Part shown: piece by piece, positions 7,578-14,778 of the stretch
How the letters are laid out: the number at the start of each line of letters is the position of its first letter
Numbering within the stretch: the first letter of the stretch is position 1
From: Chloroflexota bacterium
GTDB taxonomy: Bacteria > Chloroflexota > Dormibacteria > Dormibacterales > Dormibacteraceae
DNA length: 34,955 bases
Direction of reading: 5' to 3'
Assembly: GCA_005880945.1 (NCBI GenBank)
Contig: VBIU01000004.1
Coordinates: 1-34,955, forward strand
Made by a program: the position numbers and the translations under genes
Notes under the pieces: model-generated
The model's database searches: none
The model's input: only the letters and a program-made list of their open reading frames with translations
What the model was told of the DNA's origin: nothing

Positions 7578-10217
7578 TTAACCGGATGCGCGCGGAGTCT
7601 GCTGCGGCGTAAGCACATTTCCTTCGAGCACCAGGCGTCCTGAGGCGACCCCAGGAACCGTGATGTCTGCTTCGAGTGAATGCGCGCCGCCGCCGAGCGG
7701 ATCACCGGTGACGACGTGGATCCGAATCGTCCGCCCAAGCGGCAGGTCGAGCCGCTTCGGTAAGGGGGCCCGACCCGCGTGCGTCTCCACCTGGAGGTCG
7801 TGCCCTGCGAGGACCACGCCATCCAGGCGCAGCCCTGTCAAGCCGACGAGGACCGCCGGCCGTGTCCTGTTCTCGAGGGCGAAGCTCAAACCGTCGGGCT
7901 CCGAATTGAGGCTGTCAAGGTCGGCGAGCCGCTCGGCCAGGTATGGCGCGAGCTCAGGGCGAGGCCTTGGCGGTGGGAGAGTCGACGTCACGGTGAAGCG
8001 AAGCTCTGAGCGATCGACGATGCTCCCGGCGATAGCGAGCGTTGCCTCGAGCCTGTATTGGCCTTCGGCCGGAAGCGGGAGGGTGACGCTCGTCGCGCTG
8101 ACCGCCGGCTCGAACGCGGTCGGGACCTCGACCTCCACCGAGCCCGCGAATGACTTTCGCTGAAAAGCCTCGCGGAAGAGCCGTGCTCCGCGAAGCTTCG
8201 ACGCCCGCTCCCGTGTGACAGACCAGCGCACCACGCCCCCGCCAGATACCTCCGGGTCGTCGTTGACGACGACCAAACGGGCGCTGAACGGGGCGTCCGG
8301 TCGCTGCAGAATCCCGAACGGGCGGTCGGGCTCGAACGTGAGCGGCTCGACGATCACGCGCGTCGGCTTGAACGCCGCCGCCAGTGCGGCGAGGGCGGGC
8401 TTGGCACGGCGCGCGCCGTCGAGCAACCCGAAGCCGATGGCTGGGAATGGATCCACCAGGTGGTAGGCGAATGCGCCCCAGCACGACTCGAACTTTCGCG
8501 TTCGCAGATGTTCCGCCGCCAGCTGGACGACGCCTGCCTGATAGGCCTGAGACGACGCGACATAGGACTCGAGGCTCTGATGTGCGGAGGGCAGGCCGAC
8601 GCCCCGTTCGGCCCAGTTGACCGGCTGGAAGCCCGCGTAACGCCACGACGGCTCGTCGTCTGCCACCGCCCACTGCGCCGAGACCTGTTTCCAGACCGGC
8701 GAGTCGACGGAGGGCAGCGACTGCGCGCCAAACGCCGTGACCATCACCGGCTCGACCTCGGCGAGGTCGCGCCAGGATCCGTCCGCCCAGCCGAGAAGGA
8801 GGTGCTGATCGACCTCTCCAGAGGCGGCGAGTGCAGGCCGTGTCGGATCTAGCCGTTCGAACGAAGTCTTGAGCTCCTGGTCGATGGAATGGTTCTGCCG
8901 AACAGCGTGAACGTCGCCGAGGTCGGCATTGCTCTGCAGCCAGGGCGGGTCGTCGTGTGCGATCCACAACGCAACGGACGGGCGGTTGCGAAGGAGCTCG
9001 ACCATCTCCATTTGTTGCTCGCGCGCTGCGGACTCCAGAAAACGAGAGTCATCGCCTCGCGCGTGGTACGCGTAGATGCCCGTGAGTGGCATCTCCTGAA
9101 ACAGGAGCATGCCCGCGGCATCCGCGAGCCGGTAGAACTCGTCCGGCAGGACGCTGGAGAGGACTCGCAGCGCATCGAGGTTCGCCTCCTTCGCGATGCG
9201 GAGGTCGCCCTCCATGCGCTCGGGTGTCAGCTCGTCGAGTCGATTCGACGGCGCGTAGCACGCGCCTCGAAGGAACATCGGGCGACCATTCACGGCGAAG
9301 CTCCATCGGCGAGGTCCGATGTCCCATTTCAGCTCTCTGAAGGCGAAGGTGTCATGCACCCGGGCCGACTCGGCGCCGCCGGCGACGCTGGTGATCAGCT
9401 CCGCGCCGTATGCCGGCTGCTCGCCAAACCTCCACGGCTCCCAGCGCTTCGCGCCGGGGAGGGCGAGGCGCATCGACAACGTCTGCTCGTTCCCGCCGCC
9501 CAGATGGACCTCTCTTCGCAGTCGCAGTGGATCCCGGCCGGGCGCATTCACGACCAGCTCAACCTCGCCATCCATGTTGCGGCCATCAAGGTTGCGCAGG
9601 CGGGCCTCTACCTCCAGCCGGCCATCATTTGCCTCGATGTGCGGCTTGAGGCGCATCCAGTCGACGGTGATCGGGCCCACGTACTCAAGCTCGACCGGGC
9701 GCCACAGACCGATCGGCACCTCCCATCGATAGGGCTCCGGTAGGCTCGCGTACGCAGAAGCCGGATAGGGTTTGAGCTCGCCGTCGTTGAAGATCCCCAT
9801 CAGATGGTGCTTCTTGTCGGGCTGCGTCTCGACCGGGGACTCACAGCAGATGACCAGGAGGTTCTCCGCTTTCAGATAAGGCGTGAGGTCGAAGCCAAAC
9901 GGTGCGAAGTAGCCGTAATGAGAGCCGAGGAGCTTTCCGTTCAACCACACGTTGGTGGCGAGAAAGGCGCCGCCGACACGAAGCAGAACCCGACCTGAAT
10001 GGTCGGGCCGGGCGAACTCGGTCCGGTACCACACTGCCTGGTGGCCCTCGTGCGCCGATAGCTGGCGCGGGACCTCGATCGGCTTCCAACCCAGGCCTTT
10101 TCCAATCGTCAGCCGCTCGGCTTCGCCCTCACCCAGCGGCGTCCACACCGCCTCCCAGCCGCTGAGCTCGCGGCCGCCGGCCCGTTGCCTGAGAGGAAGG
10201 AACAGGCAGTCGCTCAT
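7578..10217 (-). CDS. Glycoside hydrolase family 2-like protein, probably lacking both catalytic glutamates
   Basis: 879 residues with GH2 layout: N-terminal jelly-roll (VWLNGKLLGSHYGYFAPFGFDLTPYL, about 90-120), immunoglobulin-like domain, TIM barrel from about 290 (RPMFLRGACYAPSN), and C-terminal beta domains. The barrel motif that normally reads W-x-x-(G/H)NE is RPSVALWIAHDDPPW, so the acid/base Glu is Asp423 with Asp422 before it. The nucleophile motif, normally (S/T)EFGxQ, is VTAFGAQS, with Ala495 in place of Glu. The 72-residue spacing agrees with the usual acid/base-nucleophile distance. The frame is intact, so this looks like a retained pseudoenzyme or carbohydrate-binding protein rather than an active beta-galactosidase. 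No signal peptide is seen. ATGA overlap with galK; last gene of the galactose operon. Confidence 0.85.
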   Translation of the reverse strand: MSDCLFLPLRQRAGGRELSGWEAVWTPLGEGEAERLTIGKGLGWKPIEVPRQLSAHEGHQAVWYRTEFARPDHSGRVLLRVGGAFLATNVWLNGKLLGSHYGYFAPFGFDLTPYLKAENLLVICCESPVETQPDKKHHLMGIFNDGELKPYPASAYASLPEPYRWEVPIGLWRPVELEYVGPITVDWMRLKPHIEANDGRLEVEARLRNLDGRNMDGEVELVVNAPGRDPLRLRREVHLGGGNEQTLSMRLALPGAKRWEPWRFGEQPAYGAELITSVAGGAESARVHDTFAFRELKWDIGPRRWSFAVNGRPMFLRGACYAPSNRLDELTPERMEGDLRIAKEANLDALRVLSSVLPDEFYRLADAAGMLLFQEMPLTGIYAYHARGDDSRFLESAAREQQMEMVELLRNRPSVALWIAHDDPPWLQSNADLGDVHAVRQNHSIDQELKTSFERLDPTRPALAASGEVDQHLLLGWADGSWRDLAEVEPVMVTAFGAQSLPSVDSPVWKQVSAQWAVADDEPSWRYAGFQPVNWAERGVGLPSAHQSLESYVASSQAYQAGVVQLAAEHLRTRKFESCWGAFAYHLVDPFPAIGFGLLDGARRAKPALAALAAAFKPTRVIVEPLTFEPDRPFGILQRPDAPFSARLVVVNDDPEVSGGGVVRWSVTRERASKLRGARLFREAFQRKSFAGSVEVEVPTAFEPAVSATSVTLPLPAEGQYRLEATLAIAGSIVDRSELRFTVTSTLPPPRPRPELAPYLAERLADLDSLNSEPDGLSFALENRTRPAVLVGLTGLRLDGVVLAGHDLQVETHAGRAPLPKRLDLPLGRTIRIHVVTGDPLGGGAHSLEADITVPGVASGRLVLEGNVLTPQQTPRASG

Positions 10218-11143
10218 GCCGCCCTCCCTCCTTCATTCGCTCGCGCGAACGCGCCGTCGGCGGTCGAGCACACGATGACCGGCTGCTCGACAGCGGCCTT
10301 GAGAGCCGCTTCGCTCCCTCGTTCGATGAGCGCGAGAATGCTGCCACCGAATCCCGCGCCCATGATCCGCGCCCCAAAACAGCCCTTTGCGGCCCATGCT
10401 TTCTCGACCAGCGCGTCCACGTGCGGGGTTGAAACCTCGAAATCGTCCCTGAGGCTCCGATGTGACTCTTTCAAGAGGTTCCCCAGCCGTGTGAAGTCGT
10501 CACGCTCGAGGGCGTCGACGAATGCGTGCACGCGCGCGATCTCGGAATCCACGTGGCGGCGCCGATTCGGCTGGCCGGCCTCCGCTTCGCGGCGCCTCTG
10601 GTTGTAAGGCGTCCTGGCCAATGACCGGTGCTCGCCTGAGTCGATCACCGCGATGTCGAGCTCGTCAGGAAATGGGACCATGCGGTACTCCAGCGTGCCG
10701 CAGTCGAGGAGAAGCGCGTGGCCGCGGCGCCCAAGCGCCGATGCGAACTGGTCCATCACGCCGACCTGGACTCCGGTCGCGCGCTGCTCTGCCCGCTGGC
10801 ACGCAAGAGCCGCCTCGCGTCCGTCCATCTCGGGCTTGAGCCCGGAGGCCACGGCGACGAGAAGGGCGGCCGAGGAGCTGAGACCAGAGCCCGATGGGAT
10901 TTCGGATCGCACCCGCACGCCCTGCGGTTGAACGCCAAGCTCCTCCCCTATCGCCCGCAGGTACGCAACGCCACCCTTGACGCGACTCTCCACCGCCCAT
11001 TCCGCCGATGGGCGGCCGGTGACCTCGGTGTGCCGATTGACCGCGGCCGGCAGCACCACGCCACCGAGGTAATCCACGTGCTCTCCGATCAGGTTGACTC
11101 GACCCGGGGCACGCCCGTGCCAGGTTCCCGCGTTAGATTCCAC
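10214..11143 (-). CDS. galK: Galactokinase
   Basis: GHMP-family kinase phosphorylating galactose at C1 with ATP (Leloir pathway), 309 residues. This is shorter than the common 380, with the loss in the central region. The galactokinase signature GRVNLIGEHVDYLGGVVLP (residues 14-32) is present, with Val in place of the usual Thr in GEHTDY. The ATP loop PSGSGLSSSAAL and the C-terminal GAGFGGS motif are complete. The start is GTG at 11141-11143, inside the 3' end of galT (the stop of galT is 11133-11135), so the two are coupled. The 3' end overlaps the GH2 start. The substrate is assigned mainly from the signature and the galT neighbour; a related sugar kinase is possible given the short length. 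Confidence 0.88.
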   Translation of the reverse strand: MESNAGTWHGRAPGRVNLIGEHVDYLGGVVLPAAVNRHTEVTGRPSAEWAVESRVKGGVAYLRAIGEELGVQPQGVRVRSEIPSGSGLSSSAALLVAVASGLKPEMDGREAALACQRAEQRATGVQVGVMDQFASALGRRGHALLLDCGTLEYRMVPFPDELDIAVIDSGEHRSLARTPYNQRRREAEAGQPNRRRHVDSEIARVHAFVDALERDDFTRLGNLLKESHRSLRDDFEVSTPHVDALVEKAWAAKGCFGARIMGAGFGGSILALIERGSEAALKAAVEQPVIVCSTADGAFARANEGGRAA

Positions 11144-12041
11144 GCAGCTCCGCGGCTGTGTCTTCGGCGCGCGCGTCGACTATGAAAGCCCCCGCACCGA
11201 GCTCCGAGCCCGCCAGGTATTTCAGCTTGTCGCGGCTTCGATTCGGTGGATAGAACTCGACATGGAAGTGATGGTCGGCGTTGCGGCGGCCGGGCGGTTT
11301 CTGATGCATCGCCATCACATAGGGAAGCGGAATCCCGAACAGCCGGTCGTACTTCTGCAGCACACCCTTCAGGATGCGCGCAAAGGACTCCGTGTCCTCC
11401 TCGTCGAGGTCGAGGAGCCCCGTCCGATGCCGCAATGGAGCGATGTGCACCTCATAAGGCCATCGCGCAAACGTCGGCACGAACGCGATCCATCGCTCGT
11501 CGCGGAGCACTGTGCGTTCTCCGCCGTGCTCGCCGGCGAGCACGTCACAGTAGATGCACCGTCCAGTCTTTCGCTTGTGCTGGGCTTGAGCGCGCAGCTC
11601 GCGCTGCATCACAGGCGGGACGAAGGGATACGCGTAGATCTGGCCGTGTGGATGGCTCAAAGTGACGCCGATCGCCTCACCGCGATTCTCAAAGATGTAC
11701 ACGTAACGCACGTTGGGCAGGCGGCCAAGCTCCTCCGTGCGGTCGCGCCACACCTCGACCAGGTCCTGGATGTGCTCCACCGATTGCTCGCCGAGCGAAG
11801 AGTCATGCACGGGCGTATAGCAGACGACCTCGCACCGCCCTTGGTCCCCCGTGAACGACGGGAACCGGTTTTCGAAGACGGCGATGTGATAGTCGGGCTC
11901 AGGGATCTCTGTTTCGAGCTGGCCGGGCTTGGTCGGACAGAGCGGACAGTGGTCCGCGGGCGGGTGGTACGTACGGTCCTGACGCCACGGCGCGACGGTT
12001 ACCCATTCCTCGAGCAGTGGATGCCAGCGGAGCTCGCTCAA
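11133..12041 (-). CDS. galT: Galactose-1-phosphate uridylyltransferase
   Basis: 302-residue HIT-superfamily enzyme exchanging UMP between UDP-glucose and galactose-1-phosphate. Visible: metal-binding CPLC near residue 33, the active-site HPHGQIYAYPFVP with the nucleophilic second His, a second Cys pair in CIYCD, and the C-terminal HFHVEFYPPNR. The closing KLKYLAGSELGAG is standard GalT. Length is within the range of bacterial type I enzymes. The ATG at 12039-12041 overlaps the stop of the small upstream gene (ATGA). It is followed by galK and the GH2-like gene. UDP-glucose 4-epimerase (galE), needed to complete the pathway, is not in the window. Confidence 0.93.
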   Translation of the reverse strand: MSELRWHPLLEEWVTVAPWRQDRTYHPPADHCPLCPTKPGQLETEIPEPDYHIAVFENRFPSFTGDQGRCEVVCYTPVHDSSLGEQSVEHIQDLVEVWRDRTEELGRLPNVRYVYIFENRGEAIGVTLSHPHGQIYAYPFVPPVMQRELRAQAQHKRKTGRCIYCDVLAGEHGGERTVLRDERWIAFVPTFARWPYEVHIAPLRHRTGLLDLDEEDTESFARILKGVLQKYDRLFGIPLPYVMAMHQKPPGRRNADHHFHVEFYPPNRSRDKLKYLAGSELGAGAFIVDARAEDTAAELRGI

Positions 12042-12232
12042 TCTTCGCGCACTGGGGCCGGCCTGATGGGCGCGCCTGTCCGCTCGTAGTAGATGAGATA
12101 GCGACCATCAGGCTTTGGCACAACTCGTCTGGTCAGCCGCCTGACTCTTCTTTGTCGCCGCGGCGCCTGAGGCGCCTCGCGAACCGCCTCGGGCTCGGCG
12201 GCGGCTGCCTGAGAGGCGTGTCTGCGAGGCAT
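12038..12232 (-). CDS. Small basic protein of unknown function leading the galT operon
   Basis: 64 residues, MPRRHASQ..., with an Ala-rich N-terminal part, a strongly Arg-rich middle (RRQRRVRRLTRR), and a conserved-looking end PKPDGRYLIYYER. I cannot name the family. The ATG at 12230-12232 is preferred over the longer frame to 12292, because a TACACT -10 element lies at 12247-12242, nine bases before it, and the upstream part has poor coding character. The stop overlaps the galT ATG by four bases, which supports it being a real translated gene. High positive charge suggests nucleic-acid or ribosome binding; this is inference. Confidence 0.6.
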   Translation of the reverse strand: MPRRHASQAAAAEPEAVREAPQAPRRQRRVRRLTRRVVPKPDGRYLIYYERTGAPIRPAPVRED

Positions 12233-12241
12233 CGAGCGAAA

Positions 12242-12247
12242 AGTGTA
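12242..12247 (-). promoter_or_regulatory. Probable -10 element of the galT operon
   Basis: TACACT on the minus strand, with nine bases to the ATG at 12232, so transcription would begin within two or three bases of the start codon. No convincing -35 hexamer is seen upstream. The same hexamer sits before the benzoate-CoA-ligase-like operon (28571-28566) at nearly the same distance. Confidence 0.4.
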
Positions 12248-12293
12248 GTTGGGGGATGCCGGCGGGATGTTTGCTCTCAGCCGCTGGTACACT

Positions 12294-12476
12294 CCGTTGC
12301 GAAGTTCACTGCCCGCGGGGCAAAGGAGGTGAGGCGGAAGCTTGGATAAACCGAATCGTGGTGCCAGCCGCCTCGTTTGCCAGCCGGGAGCTCGGGAGGA
12401 CGTAAGCCTCTAGGGTTTCCATCCGGATCCGGCTCCTGGAGTCGGAGGCGGAAGCACTGCGAACGTCGACAACGGA
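12294..12476 (+). ncRNA. Putative structured RNA (leader or small RNA) ending at an intrinsic terminator
   Basis: This gap has no credible open frame but strong RNA structure. A closing helix pairs CCGTTGCGAAGTTC (12294-12307) with GAACGTCGACAACGG (12461-12475): 13 pairs with one bulge and one mismatch. Inside are GAGGCGG (12331-12337) with CCGCCTC (12368-12374), GAGG (12396-12399) with CCTC (12407-12410), and CCGGCTC (12429-12435) with GAGTCGG (12439-12445). An 11-base direct copy, GAGGCGGAAGC, occurs at 12331 and 12445, so CCGCCTC could pair with either, a switch-like arrangement. The terminator follows at once. I could not match it to a known riboswitch or small RNA class. A TACACT at 12288-12293 may be part of its promoter, but it would start transcription inside the closing helix. 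Confidence 0.5.
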
Positions 12477-12508
12477 GGGCCGGTTCGCCGGCCCTTCGTC
12501 TTTTTTTT
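12477..12508 (+). terminator. Intrinsic terminator
   Basis: GGGCCGG-TTCG-CCGGCCC (12477-12494) is a perfect 7-bp stem with a UUCG tetraloop, followed by TTCGTC and eight T's (12501-12508). It ends a plus-strand transcript that carries no protein gene, which is the main support for the structured RNA. It stands 39 bases before the thioesterase start, so it could also serve as an attenuator for that gene. Confidence 0.9.
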
Positions 12509-12540
12509 AGGGGTTGGGGTGCGGGGCGTTAGCTGGGACC
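12509..12540. repeat. Dispersed GC-rich repeat, copy 4 (tail only)
   Basis: GGGTTGGGGTGCGGGGCGTTAGC matches the G-rich tail of the copies at 13091-13113 and 14721-14742. The C-rich hairpin half is missing; its place is taken by the intrinsic terminator. Confidence 0.45.
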
Positions 12541-12547
12541 ACCCGCT

Positions 12548-13027
12548 ATGGCACCATCTCCATCAATGAGCCAGGACTTCGCGAAGCGCCTGAACGAGCT
12601 GCCGGAGGGATGGCTGCAGGCGATGGGCATCACCATCACGCGCGCCACTCAGGACGAGGTCCGAGCCGAGCTGACGGTGGGACCTGAGCACCTGCAGGGC
12701 TACGGGATCGTGCACGGCGGCGTCCATTGCGGGCTCATCGAGTCGCTGGCCTCGATCGGTGCCGCGCTCGTCGCCCTGCCACGCAACCAATCAGTGGTCG
12801 GCCTCGAGAACAACACGAGCTTCGTCCGCGCGGTTCGCGCCGGCGCAAAGCTGCACGCGGTGTCGACCCCGATCACACGCGGGCGCCGCACGCAGGTTTG
12901 GGAAGCGCGCGTTCTCGACGATCAGGAACGCCTGGTGGCCACCGGCCGCGTGCGCCTGCTGTGCCTCGATCAGGAGCAGGAGCTGGCGGGCGAGCAGGTG
13001 CGGGGCGTCTTGCACCCGCCGACCTAA
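12548..13027 (+). CDS. PaaI-type hotdog-fold thioesterase
   Basis: 159 residues with a single hotdog domain. The family motif GYGIVHGGVHCGLIESLAS (near residues 50-70) contains the HGG and the acidic residue on the central helix used by PaaI/YdiI-type enzymes. The following ENNTSFVRAVRAGAKL is also typical. It hydrolyses acyl-CoA thioesters in the cytoplasm; acyl specificity cannot be read. Start is the ATG at 12548; a second ATG at 12566 (MSQDF) is a possible shorter start. It stands alone between the structured RNA and the convergent spermidine-synthase-like gene, and its stop is five bases before repeat copy 2. Confidence 0.88.
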   Translation: MAPSPSMSQDFAKRLNELPEGWLQAMGITITRATQDEVRAELTVGPEHLQGYGIVHGGVHCGLIESLASIGAALVALPRNQSVVGLENNTSFVRAVRAGAKLHAVSTPITRGRRTQVWEARVLDDQERLVATGRVRLLCLDQEQELAGEQVRGVLHPPT

Positions 13028-13031
13028 CCGG

Positions 13032-13113
13032 CCCTCTCCCCTTGAGGGGAGCAATCAGTAAGGCCCTTCCTTACCGCCGCTTGCGCGCAGGTTTGGGGAG
13101 CGGGGCGTTAGCC
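13032..13113. repeat. Dispersed GC-rich hairpin repeat, copy 2, with a 38-base insert
   Basis: CTCCCC-TTGA-GGGGAG hairpin (within 13032-13051), then an unrelated stretch to about 13089, then the tail TTTGGGGAGCGGGGCGTTAGC (13092-13112). The insert carries its own stem GTAAGG-CCCTT-CCTTAC (13058-13074). It sits between convergent genes and may terminate transcription from both sides. Confidence 0.6.
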
Positions 13114-13127
13114 GGAACGACCGGTTT

Positions 13128-14657
13128 TCAACGTCCAGTCACGTAGCTGAAGATGATCTCGTCGATCAGGCGCTCCACCGGCGCCAGATCGTCGGTGAAA
13201 ACCTGGCCGTGGTATGGCGAGACCCGAAGCTTGCCGCCCCCTGAAAGGACCGCCTGCGCCGCCGATTTGGCGAGCGGTGCATCGACCAGCGCGAGGTTGT
13301 GATTGATGTCGTCGATGGTCACCGGCTCGGTGGTGCCGAAGACCAGAGTGTTCGTGAACCTGGAATCGTCGATCAGATAAACGTTCGGATAGACGGCCGC
13401 CATAGTGCTCGCGATGGCGTCCACCAGCCGGAAGTCGGTGGCCGTGCGCCCGGCGTTGGCCACGGCAACCCCACCGGGATTGAGATGGTCCTTCACCTGC
13501 TGGAAGAACTCCCTGGTCGTCAGGTGGAAGGGGATGTAAGGCTGGCGGTACGCGTCGAGCAAGATGACGTCGTATCTGCCGGCTTGCGTATCGAGCCAGT
13601 AGCGCGCGTCCGCCAGCACCTCATGAGCCCTGGCGTCTCCGAGATGAAAGTAGCGATGGCCGGCCGCGACGATGTCCGGGTCGATCTCCACCCCCGTGAT
13701 GTCCACGTCGTTGCCATAAGCGATGCGGTACTGCCTGGCCGACGTCCCTGCGGCGAGACCCAGGATGGCAAGCGACCGCGGGTCCGGCGCGGCGTCCTGG
13801 GCAGGACGGAACGCGTCGGCGATCAACAGGTAGTCCCAGTAGCCATGAGTGAGGTCGTCCTGTGAGTCGTAGACGGAATGGATCGCCTGGCCTTCGTTGA
13901 GAACCAGCTCGGTGGTCGACTCCACCTGCACCACCTGTATGTAGTTGTAGGCAGACTCCTTCTCGTAAAGGAGCGTCCCGGTTTCAGGCGGCCTGATCCC
14001 CGACGGCAAGAAGACCCATGCGAGGATCACGGCGACGCCGAGCGACGCGTACAGCTTTCGCCGGGGCCACAACCCGACGATCGAGATCAGGACTAGCGCG
14101 AGCCCGAAACCCTCCAGCGTCGGCCGGGTCCCGTAGGTCGGGATGAACCAGAAAGCCGGCAGAAAAGTGCCGAGGATGCTGCCCGCCGTGGACAGCGCGT
14201 AGACCCGACCTGCAGTGTTGCCTCCCGTCTCCACGTTCTTCAGCAGAAGGCGGATGGCGAAAGGGCTGACGCAGCCGAGCAGGATCACGGGCACGGCGAA
14301 GAGCAGCACCACCGCCAGCAGCGTGCCTGCCACGAGTCCCACGCTCAGCTCCCTGAATCCCTGCTGAGAGGCGAGCAGGATCGGATAGCTGACCAGTGGG
14401 ATGACACCGATCCAGAGGCCGGCCCACGCAGTGATCTGGTAGAGGAGCTCAGGGCGCGGGTGGCGGTCGGCAAGCCGTCCGCCGATCATGTAGCCGGCGG
14501 AGAGGTAGATGAGAATGAGACCGATCAGGACTCCCCACACGTAGAGGCTCGTCCCGAAGTACGGAGCCAGCAGGCGCGACGCGCCGAACTCGGCAGCGAG
14601 CGACGCCATGCCCGAAACGAAAACGAGGGGCAGCAGCAATCGACGTGAAAGGGGCAA
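13128..14657 (-). CDS. Membrane spermidine-synthase-like (SpeE-fold) protein
   Basis: About 509 residues. The first half has six or seven membrane spans starting with RRLLLPLVFVSGMASLAAEFG and the marker GASRLLAPYFGTSLYVWG. The second half is a methyltransferase-like fold with the SAM-site LAILGLAAGTSARQ, the acidic ITGVEIDPDIV, and DVILLDAYRQPYIPFHL. The canonical aminopropyltransferase catalytic D-x-x-D-P segment is not seen, so polyamine synthesis is doubtful; proteins of this type are usually annotated only as fused MFS/spermidine synthase. The start is taken at TTG 14655-14657. The frame is open further upstream, but that part is a translation of repeat copy 3 (TLTLPLKGRG) and is not protein-like. 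Confidence 0.8.
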   Translation of the reverse strand: MPLSRRLLLPLVFVSGMASLAAEFGASRLLAPYFGTSLYVWGVLIGLILIYLSAGYMIGGRLADRHPRPELLYQITAWAGLWIGVIPLVSYPILLASQQGFRELSVGLVAGTLLAVVLLFAVPVILLGCVSPFAIRLLLKNVETGGNTAGRVYALSTAGSILGTFLPAFWFIPTYGTRPTLEGFGLALVLISIVGLWPRRKLYASLGVAVILAWVFLPSGIRPPETGTLLYEKESAYNYIQVVQVESTTELVLNEGQAIHSVYDSQDDLTHGYWDYLLIADAFRPAQDAAPDPRSLAILGLAAGTSARQYRIAYGNDVDITGVEIDPDIVAAGHRYFHLGDARAHEVLADARYWLDTQAGRYDVILLDAYRQPYIPFHLTTREFFQQVKDHLNPGGVAVANAGRTATDFRLVDAIASTMAAVYPNVYLIDDSRFTNTLVFGTTEPVTIDDINHNLALVDAPLAKSAAQAVLSGGGKLRVSPYHGQVFTDDLAPVERLIDEIIFSYVTGR

Positions 14658-14699
14658 GGCGGAGTAGAGGTTATCCGTTCGCGGTTGGCCGGTTCGGTT

Positions 14700-14745
14700 C
14701 CCTCTCCCCTTCAGGGGGAGGGTAAGGGTGGGGGGCGTTAAACGG
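14700..14745. repeat. Dispersed GC-rich hairpin repeat, copy 3
   Basis: CCTCTCCCC-TTCA-GGGGGAG hairpin followed by GGTAAGGGTGGGGGGCGTTA, matching the tail of copies 2 and 4. It lies in the 121-base gap between dnaJ and the spermidine-synthase-like gene, both on the minus strand, and creates a spurious N-terminal extension of the latter. Confidence 0.6.
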
Positions 14746-14778
14746 CAGGATCCATTAGCCGGGCTTCCTGTTCGAACG

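Noticed and set aside
7578-10217. GH2 gene as a pseudogene
   Set aside because: The frame is complete over 879 codons, retains all domains and is coupled to galK. Only the catalytic residues differ, so it is listed as an intact gene with altered active site.
12294-12476. Assignment of the structured RNA to the ykkC/guanidine-I, c-di-GMP-I or M-box riboswitch classes
   Set aside because: Only short stretches agree (CTAGGGTTTCC, GACGTAAGCC, GGTGAGGC); the closing helix and the remaining conserved cores do not fit, and the downstream gene is not typical of any of these classes.
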